The notes under the pieces are model-generated. The model saw nothing but the letters and a program-made list of their open reading frames with translations. It did not search any database and was not told where the DNA came from. From CAZBGL01 sp964491375 (GTDB taxonomy: Bacteria > Desulfobacterota > Deferrisomatia > Deferrisomatales > Deferrisomataceae): a stretch of 6,610 bases of DNA. The position numbers were made by a program, and so were the translations under genes. Positions 1 to 4,902 of this stretch are shown here, piece by piece. Location: NCBI GenBank assembly GCA_964491375.1, contig CAZBGL010000162.1:1-6610 (forward strand), in the 5' to 3' direction. How positions within the stretch are numbered: the stretch's first letter is position 1; the number at the start of each line of letters is the position of its first letter.

Positions 1-246
1 AACGGCACCCTGTACCAGGCCCTGCGCCACGGCGTGTTCGTGGTGGGAATGCCCACGATACCGGATCAGGGGTACAACGTACGACGGGCGGAGGCTCTGG
101 GTCTGGGCATCCGCTCGGCAGGGCTCACGGGGTTCCAGCACGTGTTGGAACGTACAAAGCGCGAGACACGGGCCCGGTGCGGGACCACCACGTGGGAGGG
201 CCCCGGCGCCCGCAGGGCTGCTGAACGTCTTGAAACCCTCGTCTGA
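1..246 (+). CDS. C-terminal end of a GT1-family glycosyltransferase (5' truncated by window)
   Basis: The reading frame is open from base 1 and stops at TGA 244-246, leaving the last 81 residues. The fragment opens with NGTLYQALRHGVFVVGMPT, then IPDQGYNVRRAEALGLG. This matches the C-terminal nucleotide-sugar binding region of GT1 (UGT/MGT-like) glycosyltransferases: the NGT after the usual HGG, a 'GVP-vv-G-P' strand, and a D-Q-x-x-N motif whose D/Q contact the sugar donor. GT1 enzymes move a sugar from a nucleotide-sugar donor to lipids, polyketides or other small acceptors. The tail after about residue 60 is Arg-rich and not conserved to my eye. The acyltransferase gene starts 33 bp downstream on the same strand, suggesting one operon for glycolipid or glycoconjugate modification. 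The acceptor cannot be read from this piece. The family call is fairly firm; the substrate is unknown. Confidence 0.75.
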   Translation, partial: NGTLYQALRHGVFVVGMPTIPDQGYNVRRAEALGLGIRSAGLTGFQHVLERTKRETRARCGTTTWEGPGARRAAERLETLV

Positions 247-279
247 GCCTCTACACCGGTTCCGAAAAGGAGGTGCGCC

Positions 280-957
280 ATGTGGCGGAAGATCTCTGGT
301 GGAGCGATCGCCCTGTTCAGTCTGCTCCTCGCAGGACCGGTCGTGGCGGGATGCGCCGGGGCCTGGCTGGTGGCGACCCGGCTTCCCCTGGGGCCGTTCG
401 CGGGGGTGGCGGGGCTGCTGGCCGGTTACATCGTCTTTTTCTGCGCCACGGTCCTGGTGTACCGGGTGTTCTTCGCCCTTCGGCCCCTGCCCGAGGGGGC
501 GATCGAGGCGGACGCGCCCGAGGCGTTCGTGTGCGACATCTATTTTCTCTTTTACCTCCTGGTCTTCTACCCGGTCACGTTCTGCCGCTCGATTCCCCTA
601 CCGATCCTGCGCGTGGTGTACCTCATGCTCGGGGCCAAGCTTGGCAAGAACACCTACTGCTCGGGCGTGATCATGGATCCGCTCCTGGTGGAGGCGGGCG
701 ACAACACCCTGATCGGTCTGGACGCGTTCGTCTCGGGCCACGCCATCGAGGGCGACCGACTCGTCCTGAAGAAGACCCGGGTGGGGAGCCGGGTGACGGT
801 AGGCACCAACGTGGTGGTGCTGCCCGGCGTGGAGATCGGCGACGGTGCCCTGGTGGGCAGCAACTCGGTCGTGGCCAAGAACACTCGCATCGGCCCAGGC
901 GAGGTCTGGGCGGGCAGCCCGGCACGGTGCGTGCGAAGGCCCGGGGACACAGCATAA
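280..957 (+). CDS. Membrane-anchored hexapeptide-repeat (LbetaH) acyltransferase
   Basis: This 225-residue protein starts at ATG 280 behind a strong AAGGAGG (267-273, 6-nt spacer). The N-terminal half is hydrophobic, with likely membrane segments near residues 5-32, 40-66 and 88-112. From about residue 118 it becomes a left-handed beta-helix of imperfect hexapeptides (GDNTLIG, VGSRVTVGTNVVVLPGVEIGDGALVGSNSVV, in pieces), closing with the typical GEVWAGSPAR cap at about 208-217. LbetaH proteins of this kind usually transfer acetyl or other acyl groups from CoA to sugars or antibiotics. A His that could be catalytic lies in VSGHAIEGD. Membrane anchoring and the adjacent glycosyltransferase suggest acylation of a lipid-linked or envelope sugar; that is inference. 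Similar beta-helix tails also occur fused to NRPS-like proteins, so the exact subfamily is uncertain. It ends just before a hairpin and converges with the PEP-CTERM gene. Confidence 0.85.
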   Translation: MWRKISGGAIALFSLLLAGPVVAGCAGAWLVATRLPLGPFAGVAGLLAGYIVFFCATVLVYRVFFALRPLPEGAIEADAPEAFVCDIYFLFYLLVFYPVTFCRSIPLPILRVVYLMLGAKLGKNTYCSGVIMDPLLVEAGDNTLIGLDAFVSGHAIEGDRLVLKKTRVGSRVTVGTNVVVLPGVEIGDGALVGSNSVVAKNTRIGPGEVWAGSPARCVRRPGDTA

Positions 958-982
958 AAAAACCCCCGGCCGGGACCGGGGG
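956..982 (-). terminator. Intrinsic terminator of the PEP-CTERM gene (between convergent genes)
   Basis: A 7-bp perfect stem, CCCCCGG (963-969) with CCGGGGG (976-982), encloses a 6-nt loop. Read on the minus strand it is followed at once by seven T (956-962), the classic rho-independent form, 33 nt past the stop of the PEP-CTERM gene. On the plus strand the hairpin is followed only by CTTTC, so it would stop the acyltransferase transcript less well. Its T-tract overlaps the stop codon of that plus-strand gene. Confidence 0.85.
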
Positions 983-1014
983 CTTTCGAGCACTATTAAA
1001 GGGCTCTTGCGAGC

Positions 1015-2043
1015 TTACGCACTTTTCTTCCGCCGCCGGGCTGCGCCCGCAACGCCCACCAGACCAGAGCCCAGCAGGATCATCGTCCCGGGCTCGGGCA
1101 CCACCTGGAACGTGGACGTAGCGTCGTGCTGGAACTGGAAGTCCGCTCCGCCGCCAAAGGGGGCCACGAAACCGTTCAGATAAGGACGGCTAGCGGGGTC
1201 CAACGGGTTGTATAACGGGTTAATACCGTACTGCGGGGCATTACCCACCACCAAGGCAGAAGGTTCGGCCGAGTTGAACGGGGTGGCCAGCCCTGTCGAC
1301 TCCAACAGAATACCCACGAGCATCTGGGTCGGCGGCGTGATGAACCAGTCGGGGTCATAATACGTCACCGAAAACCGCACATCAAGGCTTCCCGATCCCG
1401 GCAAAGTAGCCACATCGGGGGCCACATCCGGATCGCTGCTATCGAGCGCTGGGAAATCACCTCCGCCATTTCCGTACGGGGCAGGCAATTCGCTCATATC
1501 GGACGTGAAGCTTCCCATCCGATGAGCTTCCTTGAGTTCGGCGGCCAAGATCAGGGTGCCGTCCCCGTAACCCGTGCCCGCCACTTGGTCTGCGTCTGGC
1601 GTGGGATCATAGTACATTTCCAAGAAATTCACCCCCCCCGCCGGATCGAAGGCAAACCGAGCTATGCTATCGGTTCCAATATCGACCCGATATCCCCGCT
1701 CACTCAATCCTCCGATCACGGTGATCTCACCGGAGGGCAGAGGCTTCCCGGTTCCATCGGGCAGCACGTACTCACGGAGCTTGGCCTGGAAGTACAAATT
1801 GAACGGCCTCCACGTGCTCGGATCGTTCTCGTCGGCTGTGCCGCCTAGCGCGTCCCACAGCGGCAAGGGCACCGCATCCACCGCCAAAGCGTTGTCCTCT
1901 GCCCAGTCGAACGATTTGATCACCTCGCCCGGTCCGCCCGAGCCAGTGGGATCGAACACGATCGGCGTGGTGAGGCCAAAGGCCGTTCCTGCCAATCCCA
2001 GGCACACGGTCGTAGTAAGTGTTGCTAGCCAACGCGTCCTCAT
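1015..2043 (-). CDS. PEP-CTERM sorting-domain exported protein
   Basis: This 342-residue secreted protein starts at ATG 2041-2043 with SD GGGAGGA (2048-2054). Residues 1-23 form a Sec signal peptide (MRTRW, hydrophobic core, TAFG). The C-terminus is a complete PEP-CTERM signal: VPEPGT at 315-320, a short hydrophobic helix at about 321-335, then the basic cluster RRRKK at 336-340. Known role of the signal: it is recognised by an exosortase (XrtA-type) in the inner membrane, which cleaves there and delivers the protein to the surface or matrix, often with exopolysaccharide loci. The mature part is acidic, rich in Gly, Pro, Asp and Tyr, and has no cysteine. An FDPTGSGG start followed by a FDWAEDNALAV block is visible, but I do not recognise a catalytic domain. 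A structural, adhesive or flocculation-type matrix role is inference. Base composition is lower in GC (53% over 1201-1260) than the neighbours, hinting at different history. No exosortase is in the window. A sigma-54 promoter lies upstream. Confidence 0.9.
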   Translation of the reverse strand: MRTRWLATLTTTVCLGLAGTAFGLTTPIVFDPTGSGGPGEVIKSFDWAEDNALAVDAVPLPLWDALGGTADENDPSTWRPFNLYFQAKLREYVLPDGTGKPLPSGEITVIGGLSERGYRVDIGTDSIARFAFDPAGGVNFLEMYYDPTPDADQVAGTGYGDGTLILAAELKEAHRMGSFTSDMSELPAPYGNGGGDFPALDSSDPDVAPDVATLPGSGSLDVRFSVTYYDPDWFITPPTQMLVGILLESTGLATPFNSAEPSALVVGNAPQYGINPLYNPLDPASRPYLNGFVAPFGGGADFQFQHDATSTFQVVPEPGTMILLGSGLVGVAGAARRRKKSA

Positions 2044-2183
2044 GCTTTCCTCCCTTCCAGTGGGTTAACGGGTTCGTTTGCAATTCACCACGATTTCTCG
2101 TTACGTCCAGCCCCTTCTCCGTTACACCTCCTCCCCTTTCGTGAGATATGGACCGTTTGTGGACAGAATTCGGTGTGGAGAAG

Positions 2184-2200
2184 ATGCAACCATCGTGCCA
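2184..2200 (-). promoter_or_regulatory. Sigma-54 (RpoN) -24/-12 promoter for the PEP-CTERM gene
   Basis: The minus strand reads TGGCACGATGGTTGCAT, which fits the sigma-54 consensus TGGCACG-N4-TTGCW exactly. The invariant GG (2199-2198) and GC (2187-2186) are separated by the required 10 nt. The predicted start of transcription is near 2174, giving a leader of about 130 nt to the ATG at 2043. The only gene it faces is the PEP-CTERM gene. Sigma-54 promoters need an enhancer-binding activator, so expression should be signal-controlled. In Zoogloea, PEP-CTERM protein genes are known to depend on RpoN and the PrsK/PrsR system, which fits. The regulator here is not in the window. Confidence 0.85.
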
Positions 2201-2202
2201 CG

Positions 2203-2225
2203 ACAGAGGAGAGCGGACCCTCTGT
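2203..2225. promoter_or_regulatory. Inverted repeat abutting the sigma-54 promoter
   Basis: ACAGAGG (2203-2209) and CCTCTGT (2219-2225) form a perfect 7-bp dyad with a 9-nt centre. It ends 2 bp upstream of the -24 box, at about -29 to -51 from the predicted start. It could bind a regulator. It is closer than the usual -80 to -150 enhancer sites, so activator or repressor use is uncertain. A second, shorter dyad GAAAA-TG-TTTTC (2275-2286) sits at about -100 to -112, in the usual enhancer range. The rest of 2044-2358 shows no gene. Confidence 0.4.
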
Positions 2226-2358
2226 TCCTGCAAGGAAACTCGCGGGTTGGGGAAAAACAAGGCAAACCGACTGGGAAAATGTTTTCTACTTGTGGGAGGA
2301 CATTTACCTTCCCCAGACTCCCTCAGACGCCGCAGGAGCTCGCGCTGCCGGTCCCTTG

Positions 2359-3597
2359 CTACACGTGCCCCAGCGCGTCCACGATGGACGCGCGGGCGGC
2401 CCGGCGGGCCGGAAGCGCGGCGGCGAGCACGGCGAGCGCGGTGAAGAAAAGGAGGGTCAGGGCGAGCACGTCCGGCACGAGGTCCACCTCCACGGTCACG
2501 CGGCCCGCGATGCCGGGCGGCTGGTACGACAGCCGGGCCACCCGCAGGAGCGCGTAGCCGGAAAAGGCCAGGAGCATCCCGGCCAGACTGCCGGCTGCGC
2601 CCAGGATGGCGCCTTCCAGGGCGAACATCCGGACGACCCGCCGGGGCTTGAGGCCGATGGCCCGCAGGGTGCCCACCTCGCGGAACCGCTCGAACACCGC
2701 CATGGACATGGTGTTGAACGTGCCCATCACCACGATGATCATCACGATGGAGAACAGGAACAGGAACACCACGTCCAGGTAGTTGCGCACCTTCTGGTAG
2801 TAGAGCGAAAGCTCCGCCCAGGTGCGGATGTCCACGGGCACGCCGGCCTGGGCGAGCGCCCTTGTCAGTTCGGCCCGGACCCGCCCGGTGTCGTTGCGGT
2901 CGCGCAGGAGCACGCACACCCGGTCGGCCCCGTCGAAGTCGTAGAGCTGGCGCGCCAGGCCCAGGGGCAGCTTGATGAACTTGTCGTCCATGGCGTCGGA
3001 GATCGTGGGCACGGTGCCGGCCACGTCGATGTCCACGGCGTTCATCTGGCCGTACCGGGTGGTGGCCATGAGCACGGCCGTGTCACCGGGATCGAGGTCC
3101 AAGAGGCTGGCCAGCTTGGGGGCCAGGAAGGCCGCCGCCGGATCGTCGGTGGGAAGCAGGGTCGGTTGGAACTCGAACCGGTCGAAGGCAAAAAAGTCCC
3201 ACAGCCGCGCCTCTTCCACGGGGTCCATGGCGTCGGCCAGGAACACGGTGCTGATGTCGCCGTTCGTGACCAGCCCGGCCAGTGTGAGCTTGGGAGCCGA
3301 CCACGCTACGTCGTGGCGGGCCGAGAGCACCGATTGGACCGTTTCGAGGTCTTCGGCCGAGAACAAGTATCTTTCGGGGTCTATTCTTCCCTCGTCCAGG
3401 TAGCCTTTTTTGAAGATCACCAAGTGGCCGGGCGCCTCCAGGAACACCGCCCCCAGGGCGATCTTTTCGTACGCGTTGTGCGTGTACCCCTTGAACATCG
3501 CCACGGCCATGTACCCGAACGCGATGGCCATGATCGTGATCAGGCTGCGGCGGCGGTTCTTGAGCACGTTGCGGAAGGCGATCTTGAACAGGGTCAT
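2359..3597 (-). CDS. FtsX/MacB-like (LolC/E-type) ABC transporter permease
   Basis: From ATG 3595-3597 the protein is 412 residues, the usual size for LolC/LolE-type permeases. It has the 1+3 membrane layout of the family: TM1 at about 19-40 after a basic amphipathic start (MTLFKIAFRNVLKNRRR), a large periplasmic domain at about 41-270, then TM2 at about 274-296, TM3 at 325-350 and TM4 at 376-396. After TM2 comes FREVGTLRAIGLKPRRVV, the coupling region that contacts the ATPase, and the C-terminus is the typical P-A-R-R-A-A-R-x-x-x-x-D-A-L. Such permeases pair with a LolD/MacB-type ATPase for lipoprotein release, efflux or other mechanotransmission jobs. Neither an ATPase nor a second permease gene is adjacent. 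An in-frame ATG at 3648 would add 17 residues, but that stretch lies in 14-bp GGCT repeats and is unlike the family start, so M at 3597 is preferred despite a weak SD (GGGA, 3605-3608). No clear promoter was found. Confidence 0.88.
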   Translation of the reverse strand: MTLFKIAFRNVLKNRRRSLITIMAIAFGYMAVAMFKGYTHNAYEKIALGAVFLEAPGHLVIFKKGYLDEGRIDPERYLFSAEDLETVQSVLSARHDVAWSAPKLTLAGLVTNGDISTVFLADAMDPVEEARLWDFFAFDRFEFQPTLLPTDDPAAAFLAPKLASLLDLDPGDTAVLMATTRYGQMNAVDIDVAGTVPTISDAMDDKFIKLPLGLARQLYDFDGADRVCVLLRDRNDTGRVRAELTRALAQAGVPVDIRTWAELSLYYQKVRNYLDVVFLFLFSIVMIIVVMGTFNTMSMAVFERFREVGTLRAIGLKPRRVVRMFALEGAILGAAGSLAGMLLAFSGYALLRVARLSYQPPGIAGRVTVEVDLVPDVLALTLLFFTALAVLAAALPARRAARASIVDALGHV

Positions 3598-3613
3598 CGG
3601 AACGTCCCGGTGT

Positions 3614-3691
3614 CGGCGATCGGATGACGGCGAACGGCTAACAGCCATCGGCTGACGGCTGTCGGCTTGGAGCCGACCGGCTAATGGCTTT
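3614..3691. repeat. Degenerate 14-bp CGGCT unit tandem repeat
   Basis: Successive units begin with CGGC at 3614, 3635, 3649, 3663 and 3678 (for example CGGCTAACAGCCAT, CGGCTGACGGCTGT, CGGCTTGGAGCCGA). Most are 14 bp apart, and several are small dyads (GGCT..AGCC). The array lies just upstream of the permease start and runs into the rejected N-terminal extension of that gene. It looks non-coding; no function is assigned. Confidence 0.6.
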
Positions 3692-3771
3692 CAGCTCCAA
3701 TTGCGAGCTGGAGTTCGCTCCCACAGGTTCCATGACGGGTAACGAGTGACGGATGGGAGCGGCTTTCCGCC
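3667..3771. repeat. REP-like palindromic intergenic element
   Basis: Nested inverted repeats are present: TTGGAGC (3667-3673) with GCTCCAA (3694-3700), CTCCA (3696-3700) with TGGAG (3709-3713), and GCTCCCA (3717-3723) with TGGGAGC (3754-3760). The last arm continues into GGGAGCGGCTTTCCGCC, which contains a small GCGG-CTTT-CCGC hairpin resembling the GGGAGCGGCTT-type REP sequences of other proteobacteria. Two opposed GGGAGCG modules suggest a BIME-like pair. The following stretch 3772-3861 has short GTAACGAGTGAC-like repeats and no gene. Confidence 0.45.
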
Positions 3772-3861
3772 CCGGTCCTTTTTACCCGAGATCGGCCGGG
3801 AGGGGGAGAGGGTTGAGGGCGGTGACGAGTAACCCGTGGCGGAGGACGAGCGGATCCCGCC

Positions 3862-4057
3862 TGGCGTCCGTGGCGAACGTGGCGTGAGGTCCAACCTCAC
3901 GCAACGGCGCCACGTTTTCGTCTCTGGCTACGACGCAACGAACGCAACGTACTTGTCTCTCGCAACGGCCAACGGGCCGTTCTTTTCGGACCCGCGCAAC
4001 GATCGCAACGATTCTACAGGGGCTCACGTTGCGCTCGTGGCGTCGTGGCGAGGGGCC
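3862..4057 (+). repeat. Composite intergenic repeat element, copy A
   Basis: The element begins with a 64-bp block (3862-3925) that matches copy B2 (4709-4772) at 62 of 64 positions. The core hairpin is GCGTGAGGT (3882-3890), loop CCA, ACCTCACGC (3894-3902). Outer arms AACGTGGCG (3876-3884) and CGCCACGTT (3908-3916) can pair as an alternative. An array of 9-bp units built on GCAACG follows (about 3931-3980), then an 18-bp box, ACGATCGCAACGATTCTA (3999-4016), and a GTGGCGTCGTGGCG end running into GGGGCCC. The end lies 9 bp past the stop of the minus-strand coiled-coil gene. No protein is believable here. Confidence 0.75.
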
Positions 4058-4065
4058 CGGAATCG

Positions 4066-4521
4066 TTACAACAGCCCCGCCTCCCGGAAGGCCTCGCGGA
4101 TCTTGGGGTCCTTCTCGGCCAGAAGCCGCAACGCCCGCTCCACGCGGACCTCCCGCTCCTCGACCTCCTGGATCTTGCGCAGGGGCGGACCCATGGCCGT
4201 GCGCCGGTCCCAGATGGCAAAGCCGATGGTCACCGCAACCAGGCCCCCGAACACCGAGGCCAGGATCCAGATGAAGTTCATCATCTGCCCGATGCGGGCG
4301 TTCACCTCGTCGAACCGCTTGTCCACCTGCTCGAAACGCTTTTCCACCTGCTCGAAGCGTTCGTCCACGCTCTCCTGGAACGTTTTGAGCGCGGTCTCGA
4401 TGCGCACGAGCCGGTCCCGGTCCTCCAGGGTGAACGGAACCTCCTGCCCGGCCAGGCAGGGACGAAAGGCCGCGCCCAGGTACAGCAGGGCGATCCACAG
4501 AACTCCGAGTCGCAGGCGCAT
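4066..4521 (-). CDS. Small exported/membrane coiled-coil protein, unknown function
   Basis: This 151-residue protein starts at ATG 4519-4521 behind GGGGGAG (4530-4536, spacer about 8 nt), with a good sigma-70 promoter upstream. Residues 1-24 look like a signal peptide (RLRLGVLWIALLYLGAAF, then CLAG|QE); the Cys is not in a clear lipobox. Residues about 30-78 are a charged helix with three heptad copies, FEQVEKR (56-62), FEQVDKR (63-69) and FDEVNAR (70-76), typical of a coiled coil. A transmembrane helix follows at about 81-101 (FIWILASVFGGLVAVTIGFAI). The Arg/Glu-rich tail (102-151) ends in REAFREAGLL and is probably helical. If the signal is cleaved, the coiled coil is periplasmic and the tail cytoplasmic. 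Heptad-coil-plus-TM proteins of this look are common hypotheticals. I recognise no family function. The gene is bracketed by repeat elements A and B, both in the same orientation. Confidence 0.8.
   Translation of the reverse strand: MRLRLGVLWIALLYLGAAFRPCLAGQEVPFTLEDRDRLVRIETALKTFQESVDERFEQVEKRFEQVDKRFDEVNARIGQMMNFIWILASVFGGLVAVTIGFAIWDRRTAMGPPLRKIQEVEEREVRVERALRLLAEKDPKIREAFREAGLL
4310..4372 (-). repeat. Three 21-bp in-frame tandem repeats (heptad coding)
   Basis: Units 4310-4330, 4331-4351 and 4352-4372 each begin TCGAA on the plus strand and share CGCTT-TCCACCTGC. The first two differ at few positions and the third is more diverged. Each encodes one heptad of the coiled coil (FDEVNAR/FEQVDKR/FEQVEKR, with phase offset), so copy number can change without a frameshift. 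Confidence 0.75.
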
Positions 4522-4556
4522 GGAAAAACTCCCCCGTGTCGGTGGGTTCCTCCACC

Positions 4557-4585
4557 ATTCTGACGACGGACGTCCAGGGTGTCAA
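4557..4585 (-). promoter_or_regulatory. Sigma-70-type promoter of the coiled-coil gene
   Basis: On the minus strand a perfect -35 TTGACA (4585-4580), a 17-nt spacer and a -10 CAGAAT (4562-4557, 4 of 6 to TATAAT) are present. The start would be near 4550, about 29 nt before the ATG at 4521, with the SD inside this leader. The only gene it faces is the 151-residue protein. Confidence 0.6.
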
Positions 4586-4598
4586 CGCGGCGTGCCGG

Positions 4599-4708
4599 CT
4601 CCTCGCGCCACGATCGCCACGTTTTTTGTCTCGCGCAACGAGGCTACGGGTTGTCTTTCGGGCTCTCGCCACGATCGCTACGATCGCAACGATTCTATGA
4701 TACTCGCG
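4599..4708 (+). repeat. Composite repeat element, hairpin-less partial copy B1
   Basis: This stretch carries the array half of the repeat family without the leading hairpin. It has GCCACGATCGCCACGTTTT (resembling the right end of the A hairpin block), several 9-bp CGCNACGAT units, and the same 18-bp box ACGATCGCAACGATTCTA at 4680-4697 that element A has at 3999-4016. It runs directly into full copy B2. Confidence 0.6.
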
Positions 4709-4833
4709 TGGCGTCCGTGGCGAGCGTGGCGTGAGGTCCAACCTCACGCAACGGCGCCACGTTTCCGTCTCTCGCAACGAACGCAACGGTCGCAACGGTT
4801 CTACGGCCCCGCGTGGCGTCGTGGCGCGGGGCC
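4709..4833 (+). repeat. Composite intergenic repeat element, copy B2 (compact, complete)
   Basis: The 64-bp hairpin block (4709-4772) has core GCGTGAGGT (4729-4737), loop CCA and ACCTCACGC (4741-4749). Three near-perfect 9-bp units (GCAACGAAC, GCAACGGTC, GCAACGGTT) occupy 4774-4800, ending in TTCTA (4799-4803). A terminal hairpin closes the element: GGCCCCGCG (4805-4813), 11-nt loop, CGCGGGGCC (4825-4833), a perfect 9-bp stem. At 125 bp this looks like the minimal full unit. It sits between the divergent coiled-coil and pseudouridine synthase genes. Confidence 0.75.
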
Positions 4834-4844
4834 CAACTCCGGCC

Positions 4845-4887
4845 TTGACCCGGAGACGGGGGTGTCGTACCCAGGCGTTTCACCCCC
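4845..4887 (+). promoter_or_regulatory. Possible promoter and leader hairpin before the pseudouridine synthase gene
   Basis: TTGACC (4845-4850), a 17-nt spacer and TACCCA (4868-4873) give a weak sigma-70-like pair. Overlapping it, GGGGGTG (4858-4864) and CACCCCC (4881-4887) form a perfect 7-bp stem with a 16-nt loop, followed by TTT and then the SD at 4892. The hairpin could expose or hide the SD if transcribed from further upstream. Both readings are tentative. Confidence 0.3.
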
Positions 4888-4891
4888 TTTC

Positions 4892-4898
4892 AGGAGGT
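4892..4898 (+). promoter_or_regulatory. Shine-Dalgarno site fixing a GTG start
   Basis: AGGAGGT lies 4 nt before GTG 4903, ideal placement. This supports GTG as the start of the pseudouridine synthase, since no ATG occurs before its conserved N-terminal motif. Confidence 0.85.
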
Positions 4899-4902
4899 CA
4901 CC

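Noticed and set aside
2121..2140. Strong SD-like GGGGAGGAGG with GTG TAA in the PEP-CTERM leader (minus strand)
   Set aside because: The GTG touches the SD with no spacer and is followed at once by a stop, so no leader peptide is supported.
2230..2290. Possible c-di-GMP (GEMM) riboswitch suggested by GGCAAACC
   Set aside because: The match lies on the plus strand, opposite to the regulated gene, and the rest of the GEMM core is missing.
2173..3627. 484-codon open frame on the plus strand
   Set aside because: It is antisense to the ABC permease, His/Gly/Glu-rich with no domain. The minus-strand reading has full family motifs and TM layout.
3598..3648. 17-residue N-terminal extension of the permease from ATG 3648
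   Set aside because: It is encoded by the 14-bp CGGCT repeat zone, unlike any permease start. The MTLFKIAFRN start at 3597 fits the family.
4774..4803. CRISPR array
   Set aside because: Units are 9 bp with no unique spacers of 25-40 bp and no cas genes.
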